A DNA stretch of 22,369 nucleotides from DASQFQ01 sp038327685 (GTDB lineage: Bacteria; Actinomycetota; Thermoleophilia; Solirubrobacterales; Solirubrobacteraceae). This document shows, in pieces, positions 1 to 8,446 of this stretch; position 1 is the stretch's first letter; every line of letters begins with the position of its first letter. The position numbers were made by a program, and so were the translations under genes. The notes under the pieces are model-generated. The model worked only from the letters and a program-made list of their open reading frames with translations. It searched no databases and was not told the DNA's origin. The stretch is from NCBI GenBank assembly GCA_038327685.1, contig JBBQLH010000070.1, positions 1-22,369 of the forward strand, in the 5' to 3' direction.

Positions 1-1488
<1,488 letters not shown>

Positions 1489-1492
1489 CGCC

Positions 1493-2050
1493 GTGGGTGA
1501 GCCGGGCACGAAAGAGCTGCTGACGCTCGCGGAGCTCGAGGCATCCTCGGGCGTCCGCACGGGCCGCAAGCACACACTCTCGATCATGGTCGAGAACAAG
1601 CCGGGCGTGCTGACCCGCATCGCAGGCCTGTTCGCGCGCCGCGGCTTCAACATCGACACCCTCGCCGTCGGGCCGACCGACGACCCGCGCCTGTCGCGCA
1701 TCACGCTGACGCTCGACGGGGCCATGCACCCGATCGACCAGGTCACGAAGCAGCTGCACAAGCTGATCAACGTGATCAAGATCCGCGACCTCGAGCCGGC
1801 GGACACCGCCGCGCGCGAGCTCGCGCTGTTCAAGGTCACCGCCGACGGCGGCGCGCGCGGCGAGGTGATGCAGATCGTCGAGATCTTCCGCGGCAAGATC
1901 ATCGACGTCACGAAGCGCTCGGTGATCATCGAGGTCACCGGCACGTGGGAGAAGATCGAGGCGTTCGAAGGCATGGTGCGGCCGTTCGGCCTCGTCGAGA
2001 TGGCACGCACCGGCGAGATCGCGATCTCACGAGGGCGCGGGGAAACCTGA
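1493..2050 (+). CDS. ilvN: Acetolactate synthase small (regulatory) subunit
   Basis: This is the regulatory subunit of acetohydroxyacid synthase. It activates the large subunit and, in the family, confers feedback inhibition by branched-chain amino acids. The 185-aa product has a roughly 26-residue N-terminal extension, then an ACT domain (about residues 27-100) with the ligand-binding signature VENKPGVLTRIAGLFARRGF and NIDTLAVGPT, followed by the C-terminal small-subunit domain (about 105-175). Length is normal for an actinobacterial/bacillar IlvN. The start is GTG, 4 bp after the ilvB stop, with a GGGG run at 1482-1485 that can serve as a weak ribosome-binding site. The stop codon overlaps the likely start of the downstream hydrolase. 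Identity is firm. Confidence 0.96.
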   Translation: MGEPGTKELLTLAELEASSGVRTGRKHTLSIMVENKPGVLTRIAGLFARRGFNIDTLAVGPTDDPRLSRITLTLDGAMHPIDQVTKQLHKLINVIKIRDLEPADTAARELALFKVTADGGARGEVMQIVEIFRGKIIDVTKRSVIIEVTGTWEKIEAFEGMVRPFGLVEMARTGEIAISRGRGET

Positions 2051-2868
2051 GCCCCGACGATCTGTTCCTCCGCGAGCTGGGGGAAGGGCCGCCCGTGGTC
2101 CTCCTCCATCCCGGCGTGGGGCTGGACGGCTCCGTCTTCCTGCCCGGCGCCGAGCGGCTCGCCAAGACGCACCGGCTGCTGATCGTCGACCTGCCGGGCA
2201 ACGGCCACTCGCCCGACGGGAATCGCGACGACTGGACGCTCAGCGGCTTCGCCGAGGCGATCGACCGCTTCGTGCGCAAGCGCAAGCTCGACGACTGGAC
2301 GCTGCTCGGCCATTCCTTCGGCGGCTTCGTGGCGATGCAGTACGTCGTCGACTACGGCAATGCGACCCGGCTGATCGCGTCGTGCACGGACGCGGACGAG
2401 GCGCCCGCTCCGGGCGCGCCCGAGGATCCGTTCGCGGGCATGCCCGAGGACGTGGCCGCCGCGGTGCGCGCCTCGTTCGACGGGGAGGCCCAGGTCGACT
2501 CGGTCGACGACTGCCGCCGGGTGTGGCTCGAGCAGATGCCGTTCTTCGTCGGCGCGCCCGAGCGCGTCGAGACCCTGCGCGCGGCGTTCTCCCGCGTCGC
2601 CTATCGCGTCGAGATCCAGCGCGAGGGCGGCCGCGACTGGGGCGAGCTGCACGCGCTGGACGCGCTGGCGCACAGCGACATCCCGGTGCTGGCGATCGCC
2701 GGGGAGCGGGATCGCGCCCAGCCGCCCGCCAACTCGCGGCGGATCGCAGAGACCGCGCCGCGGGGGGAGCTGGTCGTGCTCGAGGGCGCCGGGCACTTCC
2801 CGTTCGCCGAGGACCCGGGCGCCTACTGGGGCGCGATCGAAGACTGGCTGGCGCGGGTCGAGTCCTAG
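2047..2868 (+). CDS. Alpha/beta-hydrolase of unknown substrate
   Basis: A soluble alpha/beta-hydrolase fold protein of about 273 residues. Counting from base 2047, the likely nucleophile is S90 in GHSFGGF, the acid D222 in GERDRAQ and the base H250 in GAGHFPF; the oxyanion segment is HPGVGLDGSVF. The substrate cannot be read from the sequence. The fold fits esterases, lactonases, C-C hydrolases and thioesterases alike. The start is uncertain. A CTG at 2047 forms a CTGA overlap with the ilvN stop and has GAGGG at 2031-2035, which would give the right N-terminus (SPDDLFLRELGEGPPVVLLHPG). The nearest ATG in frame is at 1945, inside ilvN, and would add 34 arginine-rich residues of unlikely sequence. 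The gene is translationally joined to ilvBN and ends on a CTAG shared with the convergent gene. It is distinct from the true menH at 10176. Confidence 0.8.
   Translation: MSPDDLFLRELGEGPPVVLLHPGVGLDGSVFLPGAERLAKTHRLLIVDLPGNGHSPDGNRDDWTLSGFAEAIDRFVRKRKLDDWTLLGHSFGGFVAMQYVVDYGNATRLIASCTDADEAPAPGAPEDPFAGMPEDVAAAVRASFDGEAQVDSVDDCRRVWLEQMPFFVGAPERVETLRAAFSRVAYRVEIQREGGRDWGELHALDALAHSDIPVLAIAGERDRAQPPANSRRIAETAPRGELVVLEGAGHFPFAEDPGAYWGAIEDWLARVES
2865..2868. other. Shared CTAG stop of two convergent genes
   Basis: The hydrolase (+) ends with TAG at 2866-2868 and the membrane protein (-) ends with TAG at 2867-2865, so the coding regions overlap by four bases and there is no intergenic space for a terminator. 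Confidence 0.8.
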
Positions 2869-3977
2869 AGCCGGTTGCAGGGGAGGGTCACTCGCCACGT
2901 GCGCGAGAGCGGAGCTACCCGCGGGCGGACCGAGACGGCACCCGCCGCGCACGCGCGCCGCGCCTGGGCGAGCGTGTCCGCCCAGTCCGGGCCCAGGCCG
3001 CGGTCCGTGATGCCCATGCTCGACGTCGCCACGACGACCACGAACAACGTCGCGAGGTGGCGCCCTGAGCCCGCGCGGCGGTCGGCCAGCAGCAGCAGGG
3101 GGACCCAAGCCAGCAGCAGCGGCGCGTACGTGTATCGGGCGCCGCCCGCAAACAGCGCACCGGTCTCCGGCACCATCCCCGCGGTCCCGCGGATGGCGAG
3201 TGGAACCGAGAACAGCACGAGCGAGCCCGCGGCGGCGAGCATGGCGTGGCGCCGCCGCTCAGCGGCCCCGCTCGTCGCGGCCCGTACCACGAGAGCCGAG
3301 AGCAGCGCCAGGGCGATCCACGCCGCGGGCCAGCCGACGGCCAGCCACAGCCGTCCGAACCACCAGTCGCCCAGCAGCGCCGGGCCGGCGACGCGCTGGG
3401 AGTAGATCGCCGGGAGGTCGAGCGGCGAAAAGGAGGACTGCCCCTCGGGACCGCTGGCACCGAGGATCGCGACGGCCTGCACGGCCAGCCCGGCGACCGC
3501 CGCGGCCGGAATCAGCCGCGCGCCGAGTTGCGCGCGCAGCAGGCCGCCGGGCCGGAGCACTAGGAGCGGCAGCAGCAATGCCAGCATCGGGTCGCTGAGC
3601 GCCGTGAGCGCGACGACCGCCGTCGCCGCGACGGCCTCGCGGCGGGTGGCAGGCCGGTGGAGCAGTGCCCAGAAGGAGGCGGCGAGGCCGTACCAGTGGA
3701 AGTTCTCCGCCGCGCCGGCGAGCTCGATCGCGGCCGGCGGGGCGAGCAGGAAGAGGGCGACGACGAGTGCACGCGCCCGCTGCGTATCGAACACGGAGCG
3801 CGTCGCGACCCATACGTAGGCCGCGAGCAGCGAAGCGGTGACCGCAGCTCCGACGGCGATGATCGCGGCGGCCGCGTCGAGCGGGAACCACGTCGCGGGC
3901 TCGACGAGCAGGCGGGGGACGATGTGGAGGTAGCCCGCCGAGGTCGTGGTGAGCGCGTCCGGGAACGAGTGCACGAG

Positions 3978-3983
3978 CGCTGC
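3978..3983 (-). other. Site of the single-base frameshift in the membrane protein gene
   Basis: On the coding (minus) strand the sequence reads CTC CAG CAG then CGC TCG TGC in the upstream frame; adding one base after CAG CAG would give GCG CTC GTG CAC and the sensible continuation Q-Q-A-L-V-H-S-F-P. No X-XXY-YYZ slippery heptamer or downstream hairpin stands out, so a programmed -1 shift is not supported. Confidence 0.7.
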
Positions 3984-4217
3984 TGGAGGAAGACGCTGCC
4001 GTCCTCGGTCCACAGCACGCTCCAGGCGGGCAGGCCCGGAGACCGCAGGAGCTGGAGCAGGGTCGCGACCGTGACCCACGAGAGCAGTACGACCGGGGCC
4101 GGTGCCCGGACGCGTGTGCCGATGGCGGCGCGCGCGCCTGCAGCGATCGACGATGAGCCGCTCATGTCGGCTGTTTCGGCGCCGCTGGCTCCGCGCATGA
4201 GCCCAGCTCGTACTCTT

Positions 4218-4221
4218 GAGG
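4218..4221 (+). promoter_or_regulatory. Shine-Dalgarno GAGG deciding the menF start
   Basis: GAGG lies 6 nt before the TTG at 4228, a normal spacing, and favours that TTG over the in-frame TTG at 4216, which has no such motif. A possible -10 element TACTCT sits at 4211-4216. Confidence 0.45.
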
Positions 4222-4227
4222 CCCCTC

Positions 4228-5670
4228 TTGAGCCTGCGCCAGCTCCCCCTCTCCGGCCCGTCCGCACTCGCCCCCGAGGCGCGCGCGGAGCTGCGCGCCC
4301 GTTGCGAGCACGCCATCCGCCGCGCCCGCCGCGGGGGCGAGGAGGTGCTGGTCGGCCTGACCGTGGCCGTCGATCCCGCGATCGACCCCAGCGCGGTCGT
4401 CTTCGCCTCGCGCCAGGCGGGGGAGGACTGGTTCTGCTTCGAGCAGCCCGACCGCGGCGGTGCGGCGCTCGCGGCGCTCGGCGCCGTGCGCCGGTTCGAG
4501 GCCTCTGGGCCGGGGCGGTTCGGCGAGGTCGCCGCGGCGTGGCGAGCGCTCGCCGGCGGCGCGGTGGCGGGCTCGCCCGACGGCCCGCTCGGCGCGGGGC
4601 TCGTGGCGGTCGGCGGTTTCGCGTTCGCGCCCGAGGGCGGCGCGGCGCCGCACTGGTCCGGCTACGGCTCCGGTGGGCTCGTCGTCCCCGAGGTGGCGCT
4701 GGCGCGCCGTGACGGCGAGGTCCGGCTCACGCTCGCGGCGCTCGCCGCGCCCGACGACGTCCCCGAGGAGCTCGCGGAACGCATGGCGGCGCGCGCCGCC
4801 GGTCTGCACGAGCGGCCGCTCCCGCTCCTCGATCCCGCGCCCGCGGGCCGCTTCCGGATCGCGAGCGTGGCGCCGCCCGAGCACTACGAGGAGGCTGTGG
4901 CCCGCGCCGTGGAGCGCATTCGCTCCGGCGCGCTCGAGAAGATCGTCCTCGCTCGCGAGGTCGCCGTCCACGCGCCCGCGCCGCACGACGCGGCCGCCAC
5001 CTTCGGCGTCCTGCGCGCCGCCTTCGGCTCCTGCTTCGTGTTCTGCGCCGGCCGCGGCGAGAGCGCGTTCGTGGCCGCCTCGCCGGAGCTGCTGGTGCGG
5101 CGCGAGGGGCTGCGGACGTCGACCGTCGCGCTCGCCGGCTCGATCCGCCGCTCGGCCGACCCGGCCGTCGACGACCACCTCGGCGAGCAGCTGCTCGGCT
5201 CGGCCAAAGACCGCGAGGAGCAGGCGATCGTCGCCCGCCGGATCGCCCGCGCGCTGCGCCCGCACGCGGTCTGGGTCACGGCGCCCGACGAGCCGGCGGT
5301 CGTCAAGGTCGCCAACATCCAGCACCTCGCGACGCCGATCCGCGCGCAGCTCACGCGCCCGGTCAGCGTCGTCGAGCTCGCCGGCCTGCTGCACCCGACC
5401 CCGGCGGTCGGGGGCGAGCCGCACGTCGCGGCGGCGCCGCTGATCCCGGCGCTCGAGGGCATCGACCGCGGCTGGTATGCCGGGCCGGTCGGCTGGACCG
5501 ACGCCAACGAGGACGGCGAGTTCTGCGTCGCGCTGCGCTGCGCGCTGCTGCGCGGCGCCGAGGCGCGGCTCTACGCCGGGGTCGGCGTGGTGCGCGACTC
5601 CGACCCCGCCGCGGAGCTGGCCGAGACCGAGGTCAAGCTCGGCGCGCTGCTGCCGGTCCTCTCCGGCTGA
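4228..5670 (+). CDS. menF: Isochorismate synthase
   Basis: MenF converts chorismate to isochorismate with Mg2+, the entry step to menaquinone. The 480-aa product has a variable N-terminal part (to about residue 215) and the chorismate-binding catalytic domain after it (from RIASVAPPEHYEEAVARAVERI). Family signatures include LEKIVLAREV with the water-activating lysine at K238, VALAGSIRRS, the HPTPAVGGEP motif, IDRGWYAGPVGW and the C-terminal metal-binding ELAETEVKLGALL. The LAGS segment and absence of a glutaminase partner favour isochorismate synthase over anthranilate or aminodeoxychorismate synthase; salicylate synthase or EntC/DhbC are alternatives, but menD, menH, menC, menE, menB and menA all follow within 12 kb. 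Start is TTG with GAGG 6 nt upstream; TTG at 4216 is the alternative. The gene diverges from the membrane protein gene across a 62-bp gap. Confidence 0.93.
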   Translation: MSLRQLPLSGPSALAPEARAELRARCEHAIRRARRGGEEVLVGLTVAVDPAIDPSAVVFASRQAGEDWFCFEQPDRGGAALAALGAVRRFEASGPGRFGEVAAAWRALAGGAVAGSPDGPLGAGLVAVGGFAFAPEGGAAPHWSGYGSGGLVVPEVALARRDGEVRLTLAALAAPDDVPEELAERMAARAAGLHERPLPLLDPAPAGRFRIASVAPPEHYEEAVARAVERIRSGALEKIVLAREVAVHAPAPHDAAATFGVLRAAFGSCFVFCAGRGESAFVAASPELLVRREGLRTSTVALAGSIRRSADPAVDDHLGEQLLGSAKDREEQAIVARRIARALRPHAVWVTAPDEPAVVKVANIQHLATPIRAQLTRPVSVVELAGLLHPTPAVGGEPHVAAAPLIPALEGIDRGWYAGPVGWTDANEDGEFCVALRCALLRGAEARLYAGVGVVRDSDPAAELAETEVKLGALLPVLSG

Positions 5671-5808
5671 GCGTCGGCGCCGGCGAACGTCAGCGGCGGC
5701 TGGGTAGGGGACGGGCCGAGGCGGGTCCGCCCACTCGTCGCGATGTCAGGCATGAGTGTCGTCTCGATAGGCCAGGAGGCGATCGACCCGACACTCGTCG
5801 CCCCTACG
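5671..5808. other. Convergent intergenic region rich in inverted repeats
   Basis: This 138-bp gap lies between the 3' ends of menF (+) and egtD (-). It holds a GGCG/CGCC mini-hairpin at 5720-5731, a 43-nt near-palindrome at 5754-5796, and outer arms GTAGGGG (5704-5710) and CCCCTAC (5801-5807) that could enclose both. No coding sequence is convincing here. The most likely role is two-way transcription termination. Confidence 0.6.
5754..5796. terminator. 43-nt imperfect palindrome, candidate bidirectional terminator
   Basis: Arms GAGTGTCG (5754-5761) and CGACACTC (5789-5796) pair perfectly. After a 2x2 mismatch, TCGAT (5764-5768) pairs with ATCGA (5782-5786), and GCC (5771-5773) pairs with GGC (5778-5780) around an AGGA tetraloop. 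That gives 8+5+3 base pairs, plus two more weak pairs outside. There is no T-tract on either side, so if it terminates transcription it is not the standard intrinsic kind. Its position between convergent genes supports that role. Confidence 0.5.
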
Positions 5809-6840
5809 TCACCTGAGCCGCCGCCGCGCCAGCGACAGCGCGAAGCGCTCCTCGGGGTCGGTCATCCAGCCGGCGAGCTCGAGGCCGGCGGCCGCGAAGT
5901 CGGCTGCGACGCGCTCGCGCGTGAACTTGGCCGAGATCTCCGTCCGCAGCTCTTCGCCGCGCGCGAACTCGACCTCGAGGTCGACGGCGGCGATCCGCAC
6001 GCGGTGCGCGCGGCGCGCGCGCAGCCGCATCTCGATCCACTCGTGCGCCGGGTCGTAGAACGCGACGTGGTCGAACAGGGCGGGGTCGAAGTTCGCGTCG
6101 AGCTCGCGGTTGATGACGAGCAGGACGTTGCGGTTGAACTCGGCCGTCACCCCGGCGCTGTCGTCGTAGGCCGCTTCGAGCACGCGCGGGTCCTTGACGA
6201 GATCCGTGCCGAGCAGGAGGAAGCCGTCGCCGTCGAGGCGCTCGGCGATCGAACGGAGGAAGCGCCGCCGGCTGCCGGGCGGGAAGTTGCCGATCGTGCC
6301 GCCCAGGAAGGCGACGAGGCGGGGGCAGCCGGCCTGCGGCGGTGGGATCTCGTCGAGGTGGCGCTCGAAGTCGCCGGCCACGCCGTGGACCTCGAGGCCG
6401 GGGTATTCGCCGGCCAGCGCCGCCGCGGTATCGCGGACCATCTGCTCGTCGACGTCGAACGGGACGTAGCGCCGCAGCGTGCCGGCGCGCGCCATCGCGT
6501 CGAGCAGCAGGCGCGTCTTGGTCGCGGTGCCCGATCCGAGCTCGACGAGCTCGCCGGCGCCCACTGCCTCGCGCTGCGCGCTCGTCACCGCTTCGCTCGC
6601 GCCGACGATCTCGTCGGCCTGCGCCTCGAGGATCGCCCGCTCGGCGCGCGTCGGGTAGTACTCGGGCAGCTCGGTGATGCGGTCGAAGAGCTCCGAGCCG
6701 CGGGCGTCGTAGAAGTACTTCGGGGCCAGCTCCTTGGCGGGCCGCGTGAGGCCGTCGAGCACGTCCTCCGCCAGCGAGCGCGGCGCGTCGGCGTCGAGGT
6801 GGCTGTCGACGCGGACGCGGGGGGAGTCGACGCGCGCCAT
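5809..6840 (-). CDS. egtD: L-histidine N(alpha)-methyltransferase, ergothioneine synthesis
   Basis: EgtD trimethylates the alpha-amino group of histidine with three SAM to give hercynine, the first ergothioneine step. The 343-aa product matches the family throughout: KYFYDARGSELFDRIT and LPEYYPTRAE near the N-terminus, the SAM-binding ELVELGSGTATKT (E100, G102-G104), VPFDVDEQM, FLGGTIGNF, LLGTDLVKDPRVLEAAYDD, AGVTAEFNRNVL with the histidine-binding asparagine region, and EISAKFTRE near the C-terminus. The known mycobacterial enzyme has about 321 residues. Much of the excess here is a 13-residue insertion, A81-V93 (SEAVTSAQREAV), encoded by a 39-bp sequence repeated at 8368-8406. ATG start overlaps the egtB stop by one base (TGATG), so the two are translationally coupled. 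egtA, egtC and egtE are not in the window. Confidence 0.95.
   Translation of the reverse strand: MARVDSPRVRVDSHLDADAPRSLAEDVLDGLTRPAKELAPKYFYDARGSELFDRITELPEYYPTRAERAILEAQADEIVGASEAVTSAQREAVGAGELVELGSGTATKTRLLLDAMARAGTLRRYVPFDVDEQMVRDTAAALAGEYPGLEVHGVAGDFERHLDEIPPPQAGCPRLVAFLGGTIGNFPPGSRRRFLRSIAERLDGDGFLLLGTDLVKDPRVLEAAYDDSAGVTAEFNRNVLLVINRELDANFDPALFDHVAFYDPAHEWIEMRLRARRAHRVRIAAVDLEVEFARGEELRTEISAKFTRERVAADFAAAGLELAGWMTDPEERFALSLARRRLR
6563..6601 (-). repeat. 39-bp exact repeat, copy 1, in frame inside egtD
   Basis: These 39 bases are identical to 8368-8406, in the same orientation, and the match ends sharply on both sides. In egtD they encode A81-V93 and fall between the helix ILEAQADEIVG and motif I, where the mycobacterial protein has only a short loop. 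The length is exactly 13 codons, so it keeps the frame. Confidence 0.9.
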
Positions 6841-8117
6841 CAGCCGTCCCACGCCAGTCGCACACCGGAGAAGATCTGGCGCCGCTGCGGCAGGTCCCAG
6901 TTGCGGAACGTCGGGGTCGCCACGTGCGCGCGGGTCGCCCACGAGCCCCCGCGCAGGACGCGGTAGCCCTCGCCGAAGAACACCTCGGAGTACTCGCGGT
7001 AGGGGTGGGCAGCGAAGGCGGGATAGCCGTAGAACTGCGTCGCCGTCCACTCCCACGTGTCACCGAGCATCCCGAGCACGCCGCTGGGCGTGGCGCCGGC
7101 GGGCAGCGAGCCGGCCGGCTGCGGGCCGAGGCCCGTGTGATCGACGTTCGCGCGGCCGTCGCCGGGGGCGGGGGGCTCGTCACCCCACGGGAAGCGCCGC
7201 GCGGTCCGCGTCTCCTGGTCCCAGGTCGCCGCCTTCTCCCATTCGGCCTCGGAGGGGAGCCGAGCGCCGAGTGCTCTGGCGAGGGCGTCGGCCTCGAACC
7301 AGGAAACGTGGACCACCGGCTCGTCGGGGTGCAGCGGCGCAGAACCGTCGATACGCCGCTGCCGCCACCCGTCGGGGCCGACAGCCCACTGTCCAGGGTG
7401 CGTGATGTCGTAGTCCTCCTTCCACGACCAGCCCTCGTCCGACCACCACTCGCGGCGCTGGTAGCCGCCGCCCTCGGCGAAGGTGAGGAAGGTCGCGTTG
7501 GTGACCGGCGTGCGGCCGATCAGGAAGGTCGGGACGTCGACCGGGTGGCGCGGGCGCTCGTTGTCGAAGGAGAACCGCTCGGGCGGCGCGCCCATGAGGA
7601 ACGGGCCGCCGGGCACCTCGACCGCCTCGAGCCCCGTGTGGACGGTGGCCGCCTCGGAGCGGGGCGCGATGACGAGCCCGGGCGCGGTGGCGAGGCCGGC
7701 CAGCTCGATCGCCTGCAGCATCGTCTCGTTGTGCTGGTGCTCGTGCTGGAGGACCATCTCGTGGACCTCGCCGGGGCCTTTGCGCGCGAGCACCTCGAGC
7801 GCGCGCTCGCGCACCCCCTCGAGGTAGGCGAGCGCCTCGCCGCGGTTGAGCAGCGCGAGGTCGCCGCGCGCGGCGCGCGGGGTCTCGAACGCGTCGTACA
7901 TCGCGGCGTACTCCGGGTGCAGCAGCGGCTCGCCGCCGTGGCGGTGGACGAGCCAGAGGTCCTCGTAGGCCGCGATGTGCGCGAGATCCCACACGAGCGG
8001 GCTCATGAGCGCCGAGTGCGCGATCTCGACGTCGGCGTCCGAGAGCGGAGCGACGAGGTCCAGCGTGCGCTGGCGGGCCTCTTCAAGGGCCCCGGTGAGG
8101 AGCGTGGCGACGGGCAC
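6840..8117 (-). CDS. egtB: Hercynine oxygenase (sulfoxide synthase)
   Basis: EgtB is a non-haem iron enzyme that uses O2 to join a cysteine-containing thiol to hercynine, forming the C-S bond of ergothioneine. The 425-aa product has an N-terminal DinB-like domain (about 1-150) and a C-terminal formylglycine-generating-enzyme-type domain (about 165-425, VEVPGGPFLMGA to RVLRGGSWATRA and SGVRLAW). The expected iron ligands are H47 (WDLAHIAAYE) and H125/H129 (QHEHQHNETML). Its length suits the type that works beside EgtD. Whether it uses gamma-glutamylcysteine or cysteine cannot be told from the sequence, and no egtA or egtC lies nearby. The start is GTG; 30 bp separate it from the upstream 95-aa gene, with a TACGCT at 8134-8139 that could be an internal -10 element. 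Confidence 0.95.
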   Translation of the reverse strand: MPVATLLTGALEEARQRTLDLVAPLSDADVEIAHSALMSPLVWDLAHIAAYEDLWLVHRHGGEPLLHPEYAAMYDAFETPRAARGDLALLNRGEALAYLEGVRERALEVLARKGPGEVHEMVLQHEHQHNETMLQAIELAGLATAPGLVIAPRSEAATVHTGLEAVEVPGGPFLMGAPPERFSFDNERPRHPVDVPTFLIGRTPVTNATFLTFAEGGGYQRREWWSDEGWSWKEDYDITHPGQWAVGPDGWRQRRIDGSAPLHPDEPVVHVSWFEADALARALGARLPSEAEWEKAATWDQETRTARRFPWGDEPPAPGDGRANVDHTGLGPQPAGSLPAGATPSGVLGMLGDTWEWTATQFYGYPAFAAHPYREYSEVFFGEGYRVLRGGSWATRAHVATPTFRNWDLPQRRQIFSGVRLAWDG

Positions 8118-8147
8118 GGGGAGGGAGTCCCGCAGCGTAGCCGTCCG

Positions 8148-8435
8148 TTACACCCGGCGCGCCTTCCGCCACACGCCGATGACCTCCCGCACGGTCGCGG
8201 TGCGGTAGGAGATCCGAGAATCCAGCGGCCGCACCCCCAGCTCGAAGCGACCGCTGTCGGACTGCTCGAGCTCCGTGACCAGGGCGTGGAAGCGGCGGCC
8301 CTTCTTGTCGACGAGCACGATGTCCCCCGCGCCGATGCTCTTGGAGGTCGCGCGCGGCTCGGGCGCGACTGCCTCGCGCTGCGCGCTCGTCACCGCTTCG
8401 CTCGCGGCGGCGACGTCGATCAGGCTCTCCTGCAT
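8148..8435 (-). CDS. Small protein of unknown function (95 aa) within the menD-egt operon
   Basis: I do not recognise this family. The 95-residue product begins MQESLIDVAA, carries the 13-residue repeat-encoded stretch ASEAVTSAQREAV at about residues 11-23, and then a compact domain SIGAGDIVLVDKKGRRFHALVTELEQ ending VREVIGVWRKARRV. The body reads as alternating beta strands, like a small SH3- or KOW-like barrel, without cysteines, a signal peptide or membrane helices. It lies 11 bp after the menD stop and 30 bp before egtB on the same strand, so it should be co-transcribed with both. The ATG at 8435 is chosen because upstream sequence in frame overlaps menD and is glycine/arginine-rich. A link to quinone or thiol metabolism would be inference from position only. 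Confidence 0.7.
   Translation of the reverse strand: MQESLIDVAAASEAVTSAQREAVAPEPRATSKSIGAGDIVLVDKKGRRFHALVTELEQSDSGRFELGVRPLDSRISYRTATVREVIGVWRKARRV
8368..8406 (-). repeat. 39-bp exact repeat, copy 2, in frame inside the 95-aa gene
   Basis: Identical base for base to 6563-6601, 1.8 kb away and in the same orientation. It is read in the same codon frame here, giving the same ASEAVTSAQREAV peptide in an unrelated protein. Flanking bases differ at once on both sides. Confidence 0.9.
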
Positions 8436-8446
8436 GTCCGGGAACG

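Larger units (their letters stand above)
2865..4165 (-). pseudogene. Polytopic membrane protein (GT-C glycosyltransferase-like), frameshifted
   Basis: Read on the minus strand, an ATG at 4165 opens MSGSSSIAAGARAAIG, a first hydrophobic helix (VVLLSWVTVATLLQLL) and the segment WTEDGSVFLQQ. The frame then becomes nonsense, while the -1 frame resumes exactly there with ALVHSFPDALTTTSAGYLHIVPRLL and continues as a clean membrane protein with about nine further hydrophobic helices to the stop at 2865. The span is 1301 nt, one short of 434 codons, so a single lost base near 3978-3983 explains it. An acidic EDG after the first helix followed by a multi-helix body resembles GT-C type lipid-linked sugar transferases or uncharacterised actinobacterial integral membrane proteins. 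I cannot name the substrate. The rest of the reading frame is intact, so a recent mutation or a sequencing error is more likely than an old pseudogene. Confidence 0.75.

Noticed and set aside
2047..2868. Hydrolase as the missing MenI (DHNA-CoA thioesterase)
   Set aside because: MenI is a hot-dog fold enzyme and this is an alpha/beta-hydrolase attached to ilvBN; no evidence beyond being in the same neighbourhood.
3829..3842. 14-bp match (AGCGAAGCGGTGAC) to part of the 39-bp repeat
   Set aside because: Short, lies in reverse orientation relative to the gene it is in and does not extend; likely chance in GC-rich coding DNA.
3978..3983. Programmed -1 ribosomal frameshift in the membrane protein gene
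   Set aside because: No X-XXY-YYZ heptamer, stimulatory hairpin or upstream Shine-Dalgarno-like stimulator is visible; an indel is simpler.
4162..5424. 420-codon antisense frame opposite menF
   Set aside because: Composition is that of a shadow (RRGERDDR-type repeats), with no domain; menF fully explains the DNA.
5720..5731. GGCG/CGCC hairpin as a separate intrinsic terminator for menF
   Set aside because: Only four pairs with a usable loop and no T-tract; such hairpins are everywhere in this GC range.
5743..6966. 407-codon + strand frame opposite egtD
   Set aside because: EgtD on the minus strand is unmistakable; this is its shadow. Its ATG lies in the palindromic intergenic region by chance.
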